Shown here piece by piece: positions 33,551-43,700 of a stretch of DNA of 64,000 nucleotides; within the stretch, counting starts at the first letter, position 1; each line of letters begins with the position of its first letter. The stretch comes from Pseudoclavibacter chungangensis (GTDB lineage Bacteria; Actinomycetota; Actinomycetes; Actinomycetales; Microbacteriaceae), in the NCBI RefSeq assembly GCF_013410545.1, contig NZ_JACCFV010000001.1, positions 3,038,001 to 3,102,000 on the forward strand, in the 5' to 3' direction. Below the pieces are notes generated by a model. The model did not search any database. It saw nothing but the letters and a program-made list of their open reading frames with translations, and was not told the DNA's origin. The translations under genes and the position numbers were made by a program.

Positions 33551-34768
33551 ATGACCACGATCGAAACCGCACCCGCCGCCGCCGCGGCCGTCCGCCGCGA
33601 GCCGTGGTTCCGTCGGCTGCCCGTCGTGCGCGAACTCGGGCAGAGCGTCGGCATCCAGCGCGGCATGCTCGTCACGGGGCTCGTCATCACGCTCGTCTTC
33701 GTGCTCACGGCACTGCTCGCGCCCGTCCTCGCGCCGTACAGTTTCGCGCAATTGCGAGACGGTGACGTCGCGTTCCCGGCGCAGGCCGCGCCGAGCCCGG
33801 AGCACCTGCTCGGAACCACCGTGGGCGGCTACGACGTGCTCAGTCGCGTCATCTGGGGTTCCCAGACCGCCCTGTTCGTCATCGTCGTCGCGGTCGCGCT
33901 CTCGATGGTGATCGGCGTGCTGCTCGGGCTCGTGTCGGGCTACTTCGGTGGCTGGCTCGATCGTGTGCTCGTCGTCGTGGCCGACGCGATCTACGCGTTC
34001 CCGTCGCTGCTGCTCGCGATCGTCATGTCGATCGTCATCTCGGGTGGTCGTTCGGATCTCGTGGGCGGTGTGCTGGCGGCCGCGTTCTCGATCACGGTCG
34101 TGTTCATCCCGCAGTACTTCCGTGTGATTCGTGCCGAGGTCGTGCGGGTTCGCCAGGAGGCGTTCGTCGAGGCGGCGCGCGTGATCGGGACGCCGACGCA
34201 CCGGATCCTGTTCCGGCACGTGCTGCGCAACGCGACGCGCACGCTGCCGCTCATCCTCACCCTCAACGCGTCCGAGGCGATCCTGACGCTCGCGGGCCTC
34301 GGCTTCATCGGCTTCGGGATCGAGCCGACGAGCGCAGCCGAGTGGGGCTACGACCTGAACCGCTCGATCGCCGACGTGTCGAGCGGCGTGTGGTGGACGG
34401 CCGTGTTCCCGGGGCTCGCGATCGTGCTCGTCGTGCTCGGACTGACGTTGCTCGGGGAGAGCCTCAACGACCTCGCCGATCCGCGTCTGCGCACGCGCCG
34501 ACGTCCCGTCGCCGCGAAGGTCGCAACGGTCGAGGCCGCCGCTGCCGAGCCCGGGAGCGCCGATCTGACGCTCGCCGAGATGGAGGAGAGCGTCGAGTCG
34601 GATGCCGAGGAGGCGGCGGACGCCTCCGACCCCGACCCGGCAACGGCCTCGGTGCCCGGCGAGGGGGACGCCACGACATCGACCGGCTCGCTCGCCGACG
34701 GTGACGGTACTCCGAACGACGCCGCACCCGACGACGAACGACCCCGGCCCGAAGGAGGCGCAGCATGA
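33551..34768 (+). CDS. ABC transporter permease DppC-type with long acidic C-terminal tail
   Basis: A 405-residue permease. Six hydrophobic segments and the EAA loop QEAFVEAARVIGTPTHRILFRHVLRNATRTLPLI are present, with SLNDLADPRLRTRRR marking the normal end of the family near residue 315. Another 90 residues then follow, very rich in Asp, Glu, Ala, Ser, Thr and Pro. Codon use there is normal, so it is a real in-frame extension, predicted cytoplasmic and disordered. The ATG follows the dppB-type stop by one base, and its own stop overlaps the ATPase gene as ATGA. Confidence 0.93.
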   Translation: MTTIETAPAAAAAVRREPWFRRLPVVRELGQSVGIQRGMLVTGLVITLVFVLTALLAPVLAPYSFAQLRDGDVAFPAQAAPSPEHLLGTTVGGYDVLSRVIWGSQTALFVIVVAVALSMVIGVLLGLVSGYFGGWLDRVLVVVADAIYAFPSLLLAIVMSIVISGGRSDLVGGVLAAAFSITVVFIPQYFRVIRAEVVRVRQEAFVEAARVIGTPTHRILFRHVLRNATRTLPLILTLNASEAILTLAGLGFIGFGIEPTSAAEWGYDLNRSIADVSSGVWWTAVFPGLAIVLVVLGLTLLGESLNDLADPRLRTRRRPVAAKVATVEAAAAEPGSADLTLAEMEESVESDAEEAADASDPDPATASVPGEGDATTSTGSLADGDGTPNDAAPDDERPRPEGGAA

Positions 34769-36480
34769 GCCGCGCGACGACGAACGAGTCTCGCCCGCAC
34801 GAGCGTGCGGGTGAGGTCGCGGCCGAAGTCCGCGACCTGCGCATCACGTTCGCGACGGACGGCGGCGAGGTCACCGGCGTCGACGACGTGACGCTCGTGA
34901 TCAGGCGCGGCGAGACGCTCGCGATCGTGGGCGAGTCGGGCTCGGGCAAGACCGTCACGGCGCGTGCCCTGCTCGGCCTCGTCGCCGAGACGGCGACCGT
35001 CCGGGGCGGTGCGTTCCTCGAGACCGCCGACGGTGAGATCGACGTGACCCGCGCGCACGGTGAGCGGTTGCGCGAGCTGCGCGGCCCGGAGGTCGCGATG
35101 GTGTTCCAGGAGCCCTCGACGGCCCTGAATCCGGTGTTCACGGTCGGTTGGCAGATCGCGGAGGGACTGCGCGCCCACCGCGATCTGTCGCGTGCCGAGG
35201 CGAAGCGCGAGGCCGTCGCGATCCTCGATCGGGTGGGGATCCCCGACGCCGAGCAGCGGGTGAACGCGTACCCGCACCAGTTCTCGGGCGGCCAGAAGCA
35301 GCGCATCGTGATCGCGATGGCGCTCGCGCTCGGGTCGCGCGTGCTCGTGGCCGACGAGCCGACGACGGCGCTCGACGTGACGGTGCAGGCCGAGATCCTC
35401 GACCTGCTGCGCGGCATCCGCGACGAGTTCGGGACGGCGATCGTCATCATCACGCACAACATGGGTGTGGTCGCGGATCTCGCCGATCGCGTCGCGGTCA
35501 TGTATCGCGGCCGGATCGTGGAGCACGCGCCCGTGCGCGAGCTGTTCGAGCATCCGAAGGATCCGTACACGCAGAAGCTGCTCGCGGCCGTGCCGAGCAT
35601 CGCGGCCGATGTGACGCCGCGCGAGCTCGTCGCGCCCGAGGGGCGGACGGAGCCGGTCGTCGTCGCGCGTGGTCTCGAGATCACGTATCCGGGGACGCTC
35701 GGCCGCGGTGCGTTCCGTGCCGTGAAGGGCGTCGACTTCGAGATCGCGCCGGGCGAGGTGCTCGGACTCGTGGGCGAGTCGGGCTCGGGCAAGACGACGA
35801 TCGGGCGTTCCCTCGTGGGGCTCACGAAGGTGACCGGCGGCTCGGTGAACGTGCTCGGCACCGAGATGAACGGGGTGCGTGAGCGGGCGCTGCACGCGAT
35901 CCGGCCCGACATCGGCTTCGTGTTCCAGGACCCGGCGACGAGCTTCAATCCGCTGCTCACGATCGCGGAGTGCGTGGCGGAGCCGCTCGTGGTGCACGGG
36001 CGGGCGCGCGATGCACGTGCGGCGCGCGAGCGCGTCGACGAGCTGCTCGAGTCGGTGCAGCTCCCCCACGTGCTCGGCGATCGGTACCCGCACGAGCTCT
36101 CGGGCGGGCAGCGTCAGCGCGCGTCGCTCGCGCGGGCGCTCGCGCTCGATCCGACACTGCTCATCGCCGACGAGCCGACCTCGGCGCTCGACGTGAGCGT
36201 GCAGGCGCGCGTGCTCGAGCTGTTCGCCGAACTGCAGGCACGGCATGGCTTCTCGGCCGTGTTCATCTCGCACGACCTCGCGGTCGTCCACAAGCTCGCG
36301 CACCGCGTCGCCGTGCTCTATCACGGCGAACTCGTCGAGCAGGGCGAGGTGAACCAGGTGCTCACCGCCCCGGAGCACCCGTACACGCAGCGCCTCGTCG
36401 CCTCGCTCCCCGTCCCCGACCCGGTGCTGCAAGCGCGCCGCCGCGAGGAGCTGCGAGCCCTCGCGGAAGACCCCGCCTGA
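34765..36480 (+). CDS. Fused dual ATP-binding protein of the peptide ABC transporter (DppD-DppF type)
   Basis: A 571-residue protein with two complete ABC domains. First: Walker A GESGSGKTVTARALLG near residue 54, signature FSGGQKQRIVIAMAL, Walker B VLVADEPTTALD near 195. Second: Walker A GESGSGKTTIGRSLVG near 335, signature LSGGQRQRASLARAL, Walker B LLIADEPTSALD near 470. Both domains keep the oligopeptide-type C-terminal tail (HPYTQRLVASLP). It powers the two permeases encoded just upstream. All catalytic motifs are intact, in contrast to the orphan ATPase at 10718. Confidence 0.95.
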   Translation: MSRATTNESRPHERAGEVAAEVRDLRITFATDGGEVTGVDDVTLVIRRGETLAIVGESGSGKTVTARALLGLVAETATVRGGAFLETADGEIDVTRAHGERLRELRGPEVAMVFQEPSTALNPVFTVGWQIAEGLRAHRDLSRAEAKREAVAILDRVGIPDAEQRVNAYPHQFSGGQKQRIVIAMALALGSRVLVADEPTTALDVTVQAEILDLLRGIRDEFGTAIVIITHNMGVVADLADRVAVMYRGRIVEHAPVRELFEHPKDPYTQKLLAAVPSIAADVTPRELVAPEGRTEPVVVARGLEITYPGTLGRGAFRAVKGVDFEIAPGEVLGLVGESGSGKTTIGRSLVGLTKVTGGSVNVLGTEMNGVRERALHAIRPDIGFVFQDPATSFNPLLTIAECVAEPLVVHGRARDARAARERVDELLESVQLPHVLGDRYPHELSGGQRQRASLARALALDPTLLIADEPTSALDVSVQARVLELFAELQARHGFSAVFISHDLAVVHKLAHRVAVLYHGELVEQGEVNQVLTAPEHPYTQRLVASLPVPDPVLQARRREELRALAEDPA

Positions 36481-36516
36481 CCCGCTCCCCCGCCGTCGCC
36501 ACCGACGCCGACCGGA

Positions 36517-36571
36517 TTCCGGGTGGTTTTCGGGGTTCCGGGGCACCCGGAACCCCGAAAACCACCCGGAA
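36517..36571. repeat. Long palindromic dispersed repeat, copy 2 (perfect 26-bp arms)
   Basis: The left arm (36517-36542, TTCCGGGTGG...) and right arm (36546-36571, ending CCACCCGGAA) are exact reverse complements around a 3-base GCA loop. It lies between the convergent transporter ATPase and DinB-like genes and could serve as a terminator here. The other copy, at 30411, lies on the far side of the transporter operon. Confidence 0.88.
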
Positions 36572-36591
36572 CGCGGTCGTTGCTTCGGGCG

Positions 36592-37212
36592 TCAGAAGCC
36601 CAGATCGAGGTCGAGCTGGGGGTGGGGGCGCTGGCCGCTCTCCTGCTGGTCCTCCACACCCGGTGGGACGAACTCGTACCGGCCCGTCGCCGGGATCGGC
36701 TTCGCCGAGAGCGTCGTGAACCCGAGGAACGACGAGTAGTCGTCGATCGCGGTGAGCATGAGCCACCGCAGCGAGACGGGCGCCATGTCCTCGCTCGCGC
36801 GCGTGCCGCAATCGTCCATCGCGCCGACGAGCGCGCGGCTGTTGTCGACCGCCTCACGCCACCGCTCGATGAACACGAGCGGATCGCGTCCCGCGATGAA
36901 CGTGTCGTACCACTCCTTGTCGTGCGGCCCGAGCGGCTCGGGCGGCAGGCGCGGATCGGGATCGAGCCCCGCCCACATCTCGCAGAACAGCCGGTGCTCG
37001 AGCTGCGTGAAGCGCACCGCGAGCGCCGAGAGCGACAGCGAGACGCGCGGGAAGCGCTGCCCGAGGTGGCGCGGGTCGCAGTAGCGGATCTGCAGGTCGA
37101 ACGTCTCGCGCTTCGACTCGAGGAACGCGCGCAGCAGATCGGCCTCACTCGCGTCTCCCGGCGGGGGACGCCGCTCGGGCCACTGATCCGCGGGCTGCAT
37201 GAACTCGATCAC
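36592..37212 (-). CDS. DinB/DUF664-like protein
   Basis: About 206 residues, mostly helical. ADLLRAFLESKRETFDLQIRYCDPRHLGQRFPRVSLSLSALAVRFTQLEHRLFCEMW resembles the DUF664/DinB four-helix fold, in which His residues often bind a metal; the function is unknown. The start is uncertain: GTG 37212 (VIEFMQPADQW) is shown, ATG 37200 is possible, and GTG 37314, six bases after TACCGT, would be a leaderless start but adds residues with atypical codons. The C-terminus is Gln/Pro-rich. Confidence 0.7.
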   Translation of the reverse strand: MIEFMQPADQWPERRPPPGDASEADLLRAFLESKRETFDLQIRYCDPRHLGQRFPRVSLSLSALAVRFTQLEHRLFCEMWAGLDPDPRLPPEPLGPHDKEWYDTFIAGRDPLVFIERWREAVDNSRALVGAMDDCGTRASEDMAPVSLRWLMLTAIDDYSSFLGFTTLSAKPIPATGRYEFVPPGVEDQQESGQRPHPQLDLDLGF

Positions 37213-37557
37213 CGCTCCGTGCCCAGGTGCGCGGCTGCCGCCGCGCCCGTCACGCCATGCTCGCGCACACGACCACCTCGCCGTCACCGGCACGAACCCG
37301 GCCGGTCGTGCCACGCCCCCACGGTATCGCGTCGCGGCCCGTCACCGCACGGCCGAGCGGCCCCGCTTCGCCGCAGCGACGATCCGCGGCGACGCTCCCG
37401 AGCCGCATCCGCGCGACCGCCCCGACGCCCGCCCTCGCGGGCGGGTCGGCGGAAGATCCGCTCACGGTGGGCACGGCCACGATCCTGGTGCAGCAGACCG
37501 CTCACGCGGACCGCCCGCTCGATCGCGGCGAGCGCGATCACGGCTCGGCAGGACCGC
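37213..37557. other. 345-base intergenic region, no gene evident
   Basis: It lies between the DinB-like and SRPBCC genes, both on the minus strand. Codon pattern and residue composition in all frames look non-coding. It includes a short hairpin (CCCGCC-CTCGC-GGGCGGG near 37430) that could end the SRPBCC/oxidoreductase transcript, and TACCGT (minus strand, about 37321-37326), a possible -10 for the DinB-like gene. Confidence 0.5.
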
Positions 37558-38100
37558 TCACGCGGGCGGCAGATCCCCCTCGGCGATGACCTTGATGCGG
37601 CGCAGCGTCGCGGGGATGCCGGCGACCGCGTTCCGTCGCCGCAGCTCGCGCCGTTCGGGGCCGTCGCCGTCCTCGTACCTCGCGTCGTAGCGCTCGCGCG
37701 CGTCGCGGGGGAACACCCACTCCTCGGTGAGCAGCGAGCCGCCCTCGGCGTGCTCGATGCGATACGCCCAGTGCACGCCGCCCCCGCCGGGAAGGACGTC
37801 AACGAGCGGGACCCACTCGAAGCGCGTCGGCCGATCGGCGACGACGACCTCGCTCGTCGTCGTCCACTGCCGGTTGCCGTCGTCGTTGTGGCCGAGGAAC
37901 CGGTCGCCGACGCGGCCACCGGGCAGCGATTCGGCGACCCACTCCGCGGCGCGGCACTCGGGCGACCACTCGCCCGTTCGCGTGACATCGCTCACGAGGT
38001 CGTACACGACGTCGGGTGATGCCGCGACGCGGATGGAATCCGAGACGCTCCAGTGGGCGTCGTCGTCCTCGTGGTCGTCGTTCAGCGGGCTCTGGGTCAT
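37558..38100 (-). CDS. SRPBCC/polyketide-cyclase-like protein coupled to a molybdoenzyme
   Basis: A 180-residue protein of the SRPBCC (START-like) fold: SVSDSIRVAASPDVVYDLVSDVTRTGEWSPEC is the typical N-terminal strand-helix, then GDRFLGHN, TTSEVVVADRPTRFEWV and YRIEHAEGGSLLTEEWVF. It binds a hydrophobic ligand of unknown kind. Its ATG overlaps the stop of the FdhF/YdeP gene, so the two are made together. This recalls CoxG, an SRPBCC protein needed by molybdenum CO dehydrogenase, but no C-terminal membrane helix is seen here. Confidence 0.85.
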   Translation of the reverse strand: MTQSPLNDDHEDDDAHWSVSDSIRVAASPDVVYDLVSDVTRTGEWSPECRAAEWVAESLPGGRVGDRFLGHNDDGNRQWTTTSEVVVADRPTRFEWVPLVDVLPGGGGVHWAYRIEHAEGGSLLTEEWVFPRDARERYDARYEDGDGPERRELRRRNAVAGIPATLRRIKVIAEGDLPPA

Positions 38101-40466
38101 GCCGTCACTCCGTCCTCTCGAACCGTGTCCTCACGGACCTTCGCGCCGCGCACCTCGTCGTCGTTTCCCCCGTAGGCCTGGTGGGGGACGAAGCGCACGG
38201 TCATGGCCTTGTAACCGGGGGTGTTCGACTCCCGGGCGACGAGCCCGCGGTGCACGAGCGCGTTCGCCTCGGGGAAGTACGCGGCCGCGCAGCCACGCGC
38301 CGTCGGGTACGACACGAGCCGGAAGCGGTCGGCGCGCCGTTCGGTGCCGTCGAAACTCGAGATGACGTCGGCGAGGTCGCGGTCCTGGAACCCGAGGGCG
38401 GCGAGGTCGGCGGGGTGCACGAGGATCACGCGTCGCGCGTCCTTGATGCCGCGGTAGCGGTCGTCGAGCCCGTAGAAGGTGGTGTTGTACTGGTCGTGGC
38501 TGCGCATCGTCTGCAGGATGAGGTGCCCCTCGGGCGCATCGAGGTACTCGAGCGGGCTGACCGTGAACACACCCTTCCCGATCTCGGTCTTGAACGACCG
38601 CGTGTCGCGCGGCGGGTTCGGCAGCACGAAGCCGTTGCGCTGCCGCACGCGGCGGTTGAAGTCCTCGAAGCCCGGCAGGGTGCGCGAGATGTGGTCGCGG
38701 ACGACGTCGTAGTCCTCGGCCATCGCGTGCCAGTCGATCGGGTGGTCGTCGCCGAGCGTCGCCTGCGCCATGCGCGCGATGATGACGGGCTCGGCGAGGA
38801 GGTGCTCCGAGACGGGGCGGAGGCGCCCCTGCGTCGAGTGGACGACCGACATGGAGTCCTCGACCGACAGGAACTGCGCCCCCGCGGCGTGCTTGTCGTC
38901 GATGTCGGTGCGCCCGAGGGTGGGGAGGATGAGCGAGGTCCGCCCGTGCACGACGTGCGAGCGATTCGGTTTCGTCGACACGTGCACCGTGAGTCCGGCG
39001 CGCGACATGCCGGCCTCGAGCGCGTCGGTGTCGGAGCACGCGAGCGCGAAGTTGCCGCCCATCGAGACGAACACGTCGACCTCGTCGTGCTCGAAGCGTT
39101 CGACCGTCTCGGTCGAATCGACGCCCCATTCGCGCGGCGAGACGATGCCGAACTCGGCGTCGAGCGCCGCGAGCAGCGGCTCCTTCGGCTTCTCCCAGAT
39201 GCCCATCGTGCGGTCGCCCTGGACGTTCGAGTGGCCGCGCACGGGGCACGCGCCTGCACCGGGCTTCCCGAAGTTCCCCTGCACGAGCAGCAGGTTGATG
39301 ATCTCCTTGATCGTGTCGACCGAGTGCGGCTGCTGCGTGATGCCGAGTGCCCAGCAGAAGATCGTCGCGTCCGATTCGATGAGGTACCGGCTGATGCGTT
39401 CGATCTGCACGCGAGCGAGACCCGTGGCGCGTTCGGTGACGTCCCAGTCGAGCTCGGCGCGCGCCTCGGCCCACGCCTCGAAGCCCTCGGTGTTCTCGTC
39501 CACGAACGCACGGTCGACGACCGAGCCGGGGTTGCGGGCCTCCTCGGCGAGCAGCAGGTGCCCGAGGGCCTGGAAGAGCGCGAGGTCGCCACCCACCTTG
39601 ATCTGCGCGAACTCGTCCGCGATCTGCGTCCCGTCGCCGACGACGCCCTCGACGGTCTGGGGGTCCTTGAAGCCGAGCAGGCCGGCCTCGGGCAGCGGGT
39701 TGACGGCGATGACCCTGCCGCCGTTCTTGCGGCAGTCGGCGAGCGCGGAGAGCATGCGCGGGTGGTTCGTGCCGGGGTTCTGGCCGACCGTGAGGATGAG
39801 CTTCGCGGTCGTGATGTCCTCGAGCGAGACGGTGCCCTTGCCGATCCCGATCGTCGGGTTGAGCGCGGTGCCGCTCGACTCGTGGCACATGTTGGAGCAG
39901 TCGGGCAGGTTGTTCGTGCCGATCGCGCGCGCGAACAGCTGGTACATGTACGCGGTCTCGTTCGCCGTGCGGCCGGAGGTGTAGAACACGCAGCGATCGG
40001 GCGTCGTCGCGCGGATGCGCTCGCCGATGAGGTCGAACGCCTCCTGCCACGTGATCGGCGAGTAGTGGGTGTCGCCGGGGCGGATCACGACGGGCTGCGT
40101 GATGCGGCCCTGGTTGCCGAGCCAGTACTCGGTCTTGTCGGCGAGGTCGTTGATCGAGTGCGCCGCCCAGAATTCCGGCCCCACCGTGCGGAGCGTGTTC
40201 TCCTCCGCGACCGCCTTCGCGCCGTTCTCGCAGAACTCGGCCGTCTTGCGGTGTCCCTCGGGCTCGGGCCATGCGCAGCCGGGGCAGTCGAAGCCGCCGC
40301 GCTGGTTGATGCGCAGGAGCGACGAGGCGGTGCGGGCGACGCCGCCCTGGGCGATGCCGCGGTCGAGCGCGACCATGACGGCCTTCATGCCCGCTGCGTG
40401 GCGCTCGGGCTTCGAAACCTTGAGGGCGTCCTCGTCGATGTCCTTGACCGGTGGTCGCTGTGCCAT
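38097..40466 (-). CDS. FdhF/YdeP-family molybdopterin oxidoreductase
   Basis: A 789-residue enzyme of the formate-dehydrogenase-like YdeP group, binding bis-MGD. Diagnostic blocks are RINQRGGFDCPGCAWPEP near residue 45, CVFYTSGRTANETAYMYQLFARAIGTNNLPDCSNMCHESSG near 140-180, and ILTVGQNPGTNHPRML near 205. The C-terminal cofactor-binding domain begins around FTVSPLEYLDAPEGHLILQTMRSHDQYNT. There is no TGA-coded selenocysteine. The substrate is unknown; YdeP of E. coli is tied to acid resistance. ATG 40466 (MAQRPPVKD). The moco genes and fdhD in this window would supply its cofactor. Confidence 0.93.
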   Translation of the reverse strand: MAQRPPVKDIDEDALKVSKPERHAAGMKAVMVALDRGIAQGGVARTASSLLRINQRGGFDCPGCAWPEPEGHRKTAEFCENGAKAVAEENTLRTVGPEFWAAHSINDLADKTEYWLGNQGRITQPVVIRPGDTHYSPITWQEAFDLIGERIRATTPDRCVFYTSGRTANETAYMYQLFARAIGTNNLPDCSNMCHESSGTALNPTIGIGKGTVSLEDITTAKLILTVGQNPGTNHPRMLSALADCRKNGGRVIAVNPLPEAGLLGFKDPQTVEGVVGDGTQIADEFAQIKVGGDLALFQALGHLLLAEEARNPGSVVDRAFVDENTEGFEAWAEARAELDWDVTERATGLARVQIERISRYLIESDATIFCWALGITQQPHSVDTIKEIINLLLVQGNFGKPGAGACPVRGHSNVQGDRTMGIWEKPKEPLLAALDAEFGIVSPREWGVDSTETVERFEHDEVDVFVSMGGNFALACSDTDALEAGMSRAGLTVHVSTKPNRSHVVHGRTSLILPTLGRTDIDDKHAAGAQFLSVEDSMSVVHSTQGRLRPVSEHLLAEPVIIARMAQATLGDDHPIDWHAMAEDYDVVRDHISRTLPGFEDFNRRVRQRNGFVLPNPPRDTRSFKTEIGKGVFTVSPLEYLDAPEGHLILQTMRSHDQYNTTFYGLDDRYRGIKDARRVILVHPADLAALGFQDRDLADVISSFDGTERRADRFRLVSYPTARGCAAAYFPEANALVHRGLVARESNTPGYKAMTVRFVPHQAYGGNDDEVRGAKVREDTVREDGVTA

Positions 40467-40697
40467 GTCCGCCTCCTCGTCGAGCGTTCGGGGCTCTCGT
40501 GAGGGTAGCGCGAACGGCCGGGCGATGACCGAGTCCGGGGGCCCGGCGAACACGAGCGGATGTCGCATCCGGCAGTGTTCCGGAACGGCGGCCTCGACCG
40601 CACGGAACCGTACGGCCGCCCGCCGCGTCGCCCGGCCGCGAGCGCCCACCGCACGACCCGGGCCTCGATTCGCGGGCTCCGGACGGCGCCCTCGCGA

Positions 40698-40703
40698 CAT
40701 ACT
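40698..40703 (+). promoter_or_regulatory. -10 element of the 1158-residue protein gene
   Basis: CATACT, six bases before the ATG at 40710, with no Shine-Dalgarno sequence; predicted leaderless. The rest of the 243-base divergent gap with the oxidoreductase gene has no other clear signal. Confidence 0.4.
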
Positions 40704-40709
40704 GTCGGC

Positions 40710-43700
40710 ATGCTCGCCGACGCCTCGCCGCTGCTGCCCGACGATCTCCGAGCGGAGCTCGATGCGATCCCCCATGCGGCGCGGATGCGGCGCGTCGCCC
40801 TCCTGGGGCGCGATCTCGCGAGCCGTACGGAACTCGCGGCGCTGCTCGACGACCTCGAACGCGCGTCACCGGCGCACCGACGGCTCGTCGTGGAGGCGGC
40901 CCGTGCGAGCGGCGACGGGGCGCGCCTGCGACGACTCGCCGACGACGGCAACGAGCGCGTCCGTCGCGCGGCGTTCGAGGCGCTCCCCCTCGACGACGAT
41001 CCCTCGCCGCGGGTGCTCGCCGCGGGCGTGCTCGAGCGTGCCCGCATCCTCCGCCGCGTGGCGCGGGCGCGGGACGACGGCGCCCGTGCTCGCGCGGAGC
41101 GCGTCTTCGCGGCGGTGCGGGCCACGCTCGGCGCGCAGTCCGGCATCGTGCTGTTGCCTGCGTGCGCTCCCGACACGGTCGCCGCGACGGTCGACGAGAT
41201 CGTCGTGACACCCGAACTCCTCGGTCGCTTCGCGGCGGCGCACCCCGGTTTCGTCGCGCGACAAATCGATGCCGATCTGGCCTCGGGCATGCGGGGCTGG
41301 GCGCCGTTCGTCGACGCGCTCGGCGCGCTCGCGCTCTCGGCGCCGCTCGCCGTGCTCGACCTCGTCGAACGTCGTGCCGACGGGCGCCTGCCGTGGGAGC
41401 TGGACGCGTCGCTCGGCGTCCTCGCCCACGCGGATCCCGAACGGACGACCCGACTGCTCGAGCGCCCGGCGGCGTGGCACGGCAGGCGGCACGTGCCCGG
41501 CCCCCTCCGGCGTGCCCGCGGGCCGCTCGACGACGGGCGACGGGCACGCATCGCCGTCGGCATCGCGTTCGGTGCGCCGCACCTGCTCGGCGCGTGGCTG
41601 CACACCATGGCGTCGGGCCGGCGGGCATCGACCCTCGACGCGGTCCTCGAGTCGGGCGCCCTCCTGACCCCCGAGTGGGTCGGCGACGTGCTCGATGCGC
41701 TCCCGCCGCGGGCCCGGCACGAGCGTGCCCACCGGCAGCGATCGGCGTTCGGGGCGTTCGCCGGTGGCGTGCCGGTCCAGATCACGGCGCGGCTGCCCTG
41801 GTCGGAGGCTCGTGCGACGCTCGACCCGCGGACGCGCAGCAGTGACGCCGACGAGCGTGCACAGGCGTGGTGGGGGCTCGCGACGGCCGCCGTGCTCGAG
41901 ACGGCCGCGCACGCGGAGGCGACGACCGTCGCCGCGCACCCGGGAGGCGTCGTGACGCCGCTCGACGAGGTCCTCGACGGGACCGGCCGCACGGCGCGCG
42001 AGCGCGACCTCGTTCGCGCCCGGTTGCTCGACGCCCTCGTGGCGGTGCCCGCGTCGATGTGGACTCCGGCGCGGATCGGCACCCTCGTGTCGATCGCGGA
42101 GCACGCGGCCGCCGCGCTCGACACGGGTGCGGGGGTCCGCTGCGATCTCGTCCGGATCCTCGCTCGCGTCGCGGCGGACACGACCGCATGGGACGGGCGT
42201 CCCGGGCCCGCCGCCGAGCGTGACGCGCGCTCGACCGTCGAGACCGGTGATCGTCACGCGGCGGCGACCGCAGCGACCGCGGCACTCGGCCGGGTCGTCG
42301 AACTCCTCGGCGCCCCCTCGGTCCACGAGGCCGCCGCCTGGGCCCCGGCCGCCGCGGACCGGGCCGTGTGGACCGCACTCGAGCCCGCGGCCTCGGCGGG
42401 AACGCGCGATGGCACGCCCGAACTCACGATCGACTACGCGCGTGCACTCGGCCCGCGTGCGAGCGCGCTCGACACCCTGCAGGCGGCGCTCGCGTCGATC
42501 GCCCTCGACGGCGACGCCGGCCCGGCACGGCGCGCGATCCCGCTCTGGCTCGCCGATCCCGCGACGCGGCGCGAGCGGTTGCGGCGCCTCCTCGCCGCCG
42601 ACCCGTCGTCGTTCGTCCTGCCCGCCGTCGCGGCGCTCGTCGGTCGCACGCAATGGGGCCTCGACGAGTCGCTCGCGCACCTGGGCCGCCCCGGGCGCTT
42701 CGTGCGGACCGACCGATCCGCGCCGGTCGTCCGACCGGCCCGGCCCGAACGGTGGTTGCCCCGGCAGTGCCGGGTGTTCGCCGATCACCTGATCGCGACG
42801 ATCCGCGAGCTGCCGGACGCGAACGCGGACCCGCGCGCGGCGGCACTCGCACTGGCCGCCCTCCCCGCGGTCGGCGGGCCCGCGCTCGCCGGGCTCTGCC
42901 TCGAGCGCACGGCCCCCGCGGTTCGTGCTCGTCTCGCGCTCGCGCGGTCGCGGGCCGACGATCCGGTGACCGCGCTGCCCGAACTGCTCGACGCGTGCGT
43001 CGCCGACGCGCCCTCCCCCGCCGCCGTGCTCGACCGTTGTGCTCGCGCGGTGCCCCGCGCCGTCGCGGGTGCCGCATTCGATGTGGCGTCGCCCGCATGG
43101 ACCGGCCCCGTCCGCGTGCGCCGTGCGGCGGTCCGCCTGCTCGCGGCGACGAAACCGCCCGGCTGGTCGGTGCTGCTCGCGCACGCGGCTCGGTCGTCCG
43201 AGACGCACCCCGATGTGCGGATCGAGGCGGCACGTGCGCTGTCGGGGGCGCTCGACACGGCGGCCGCCGTGGGCGCCCTCCGCGCGCTCGCCGACACCGT
43301 GGTCGGGGCGGGTGACCCCGTCGCGCGCGTGGACGCGGCGCGCGGGATCGCCACGATCCGACCCGACGGGGTCGCCCCGGCCCACCGGACGCTGCTCGCC
43401 GAGATCATCGACGGTCTCGTCGAGCGGGGCGACGACCTGGTCCGTGACGAGGTGGGGGCGCGTCTCGCCCCCTGGGTCGCCGTGGCACCCGCCGCCGCGC
43501 GCGCCGCGGCCGCCCTCGTCGTCCGCCTCGACGACACGGGGGAACGCTGGCGCAGCGCCGCCCACGCGCTCGCGGCGGCCGCCGCGGTGCCCCACGTTCA
43601 GTCGGTCCTCCTCGACCTCACGACGGTGCTCGTCGACGGCGCCCGTGCCGAGGACGGGGTCGATCGACCGGCTGCCGACCGGCTCCGCGACGTCGTGGAC

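Noticed and set aside
30411..36571. Repeat-flanked transporter as a composite transposon
   Set aside because: No transposase gene lies in or next to the repeats, and no target duplication is evident.
37213..37314. N-terminal extension of the DinB-like protein from a leaderless GTG at 37314
   Set aside because: The added residues use codons rare in the neighbours (AGG, CGA, TGT) and resemble no domain; kept only as an alternative.
38016..40502. 828-codon plus-strand frame opposite the FdhF/YdeP gene
   Set aside because: Antisense shadow; the minus-strand protein has all family motifs.
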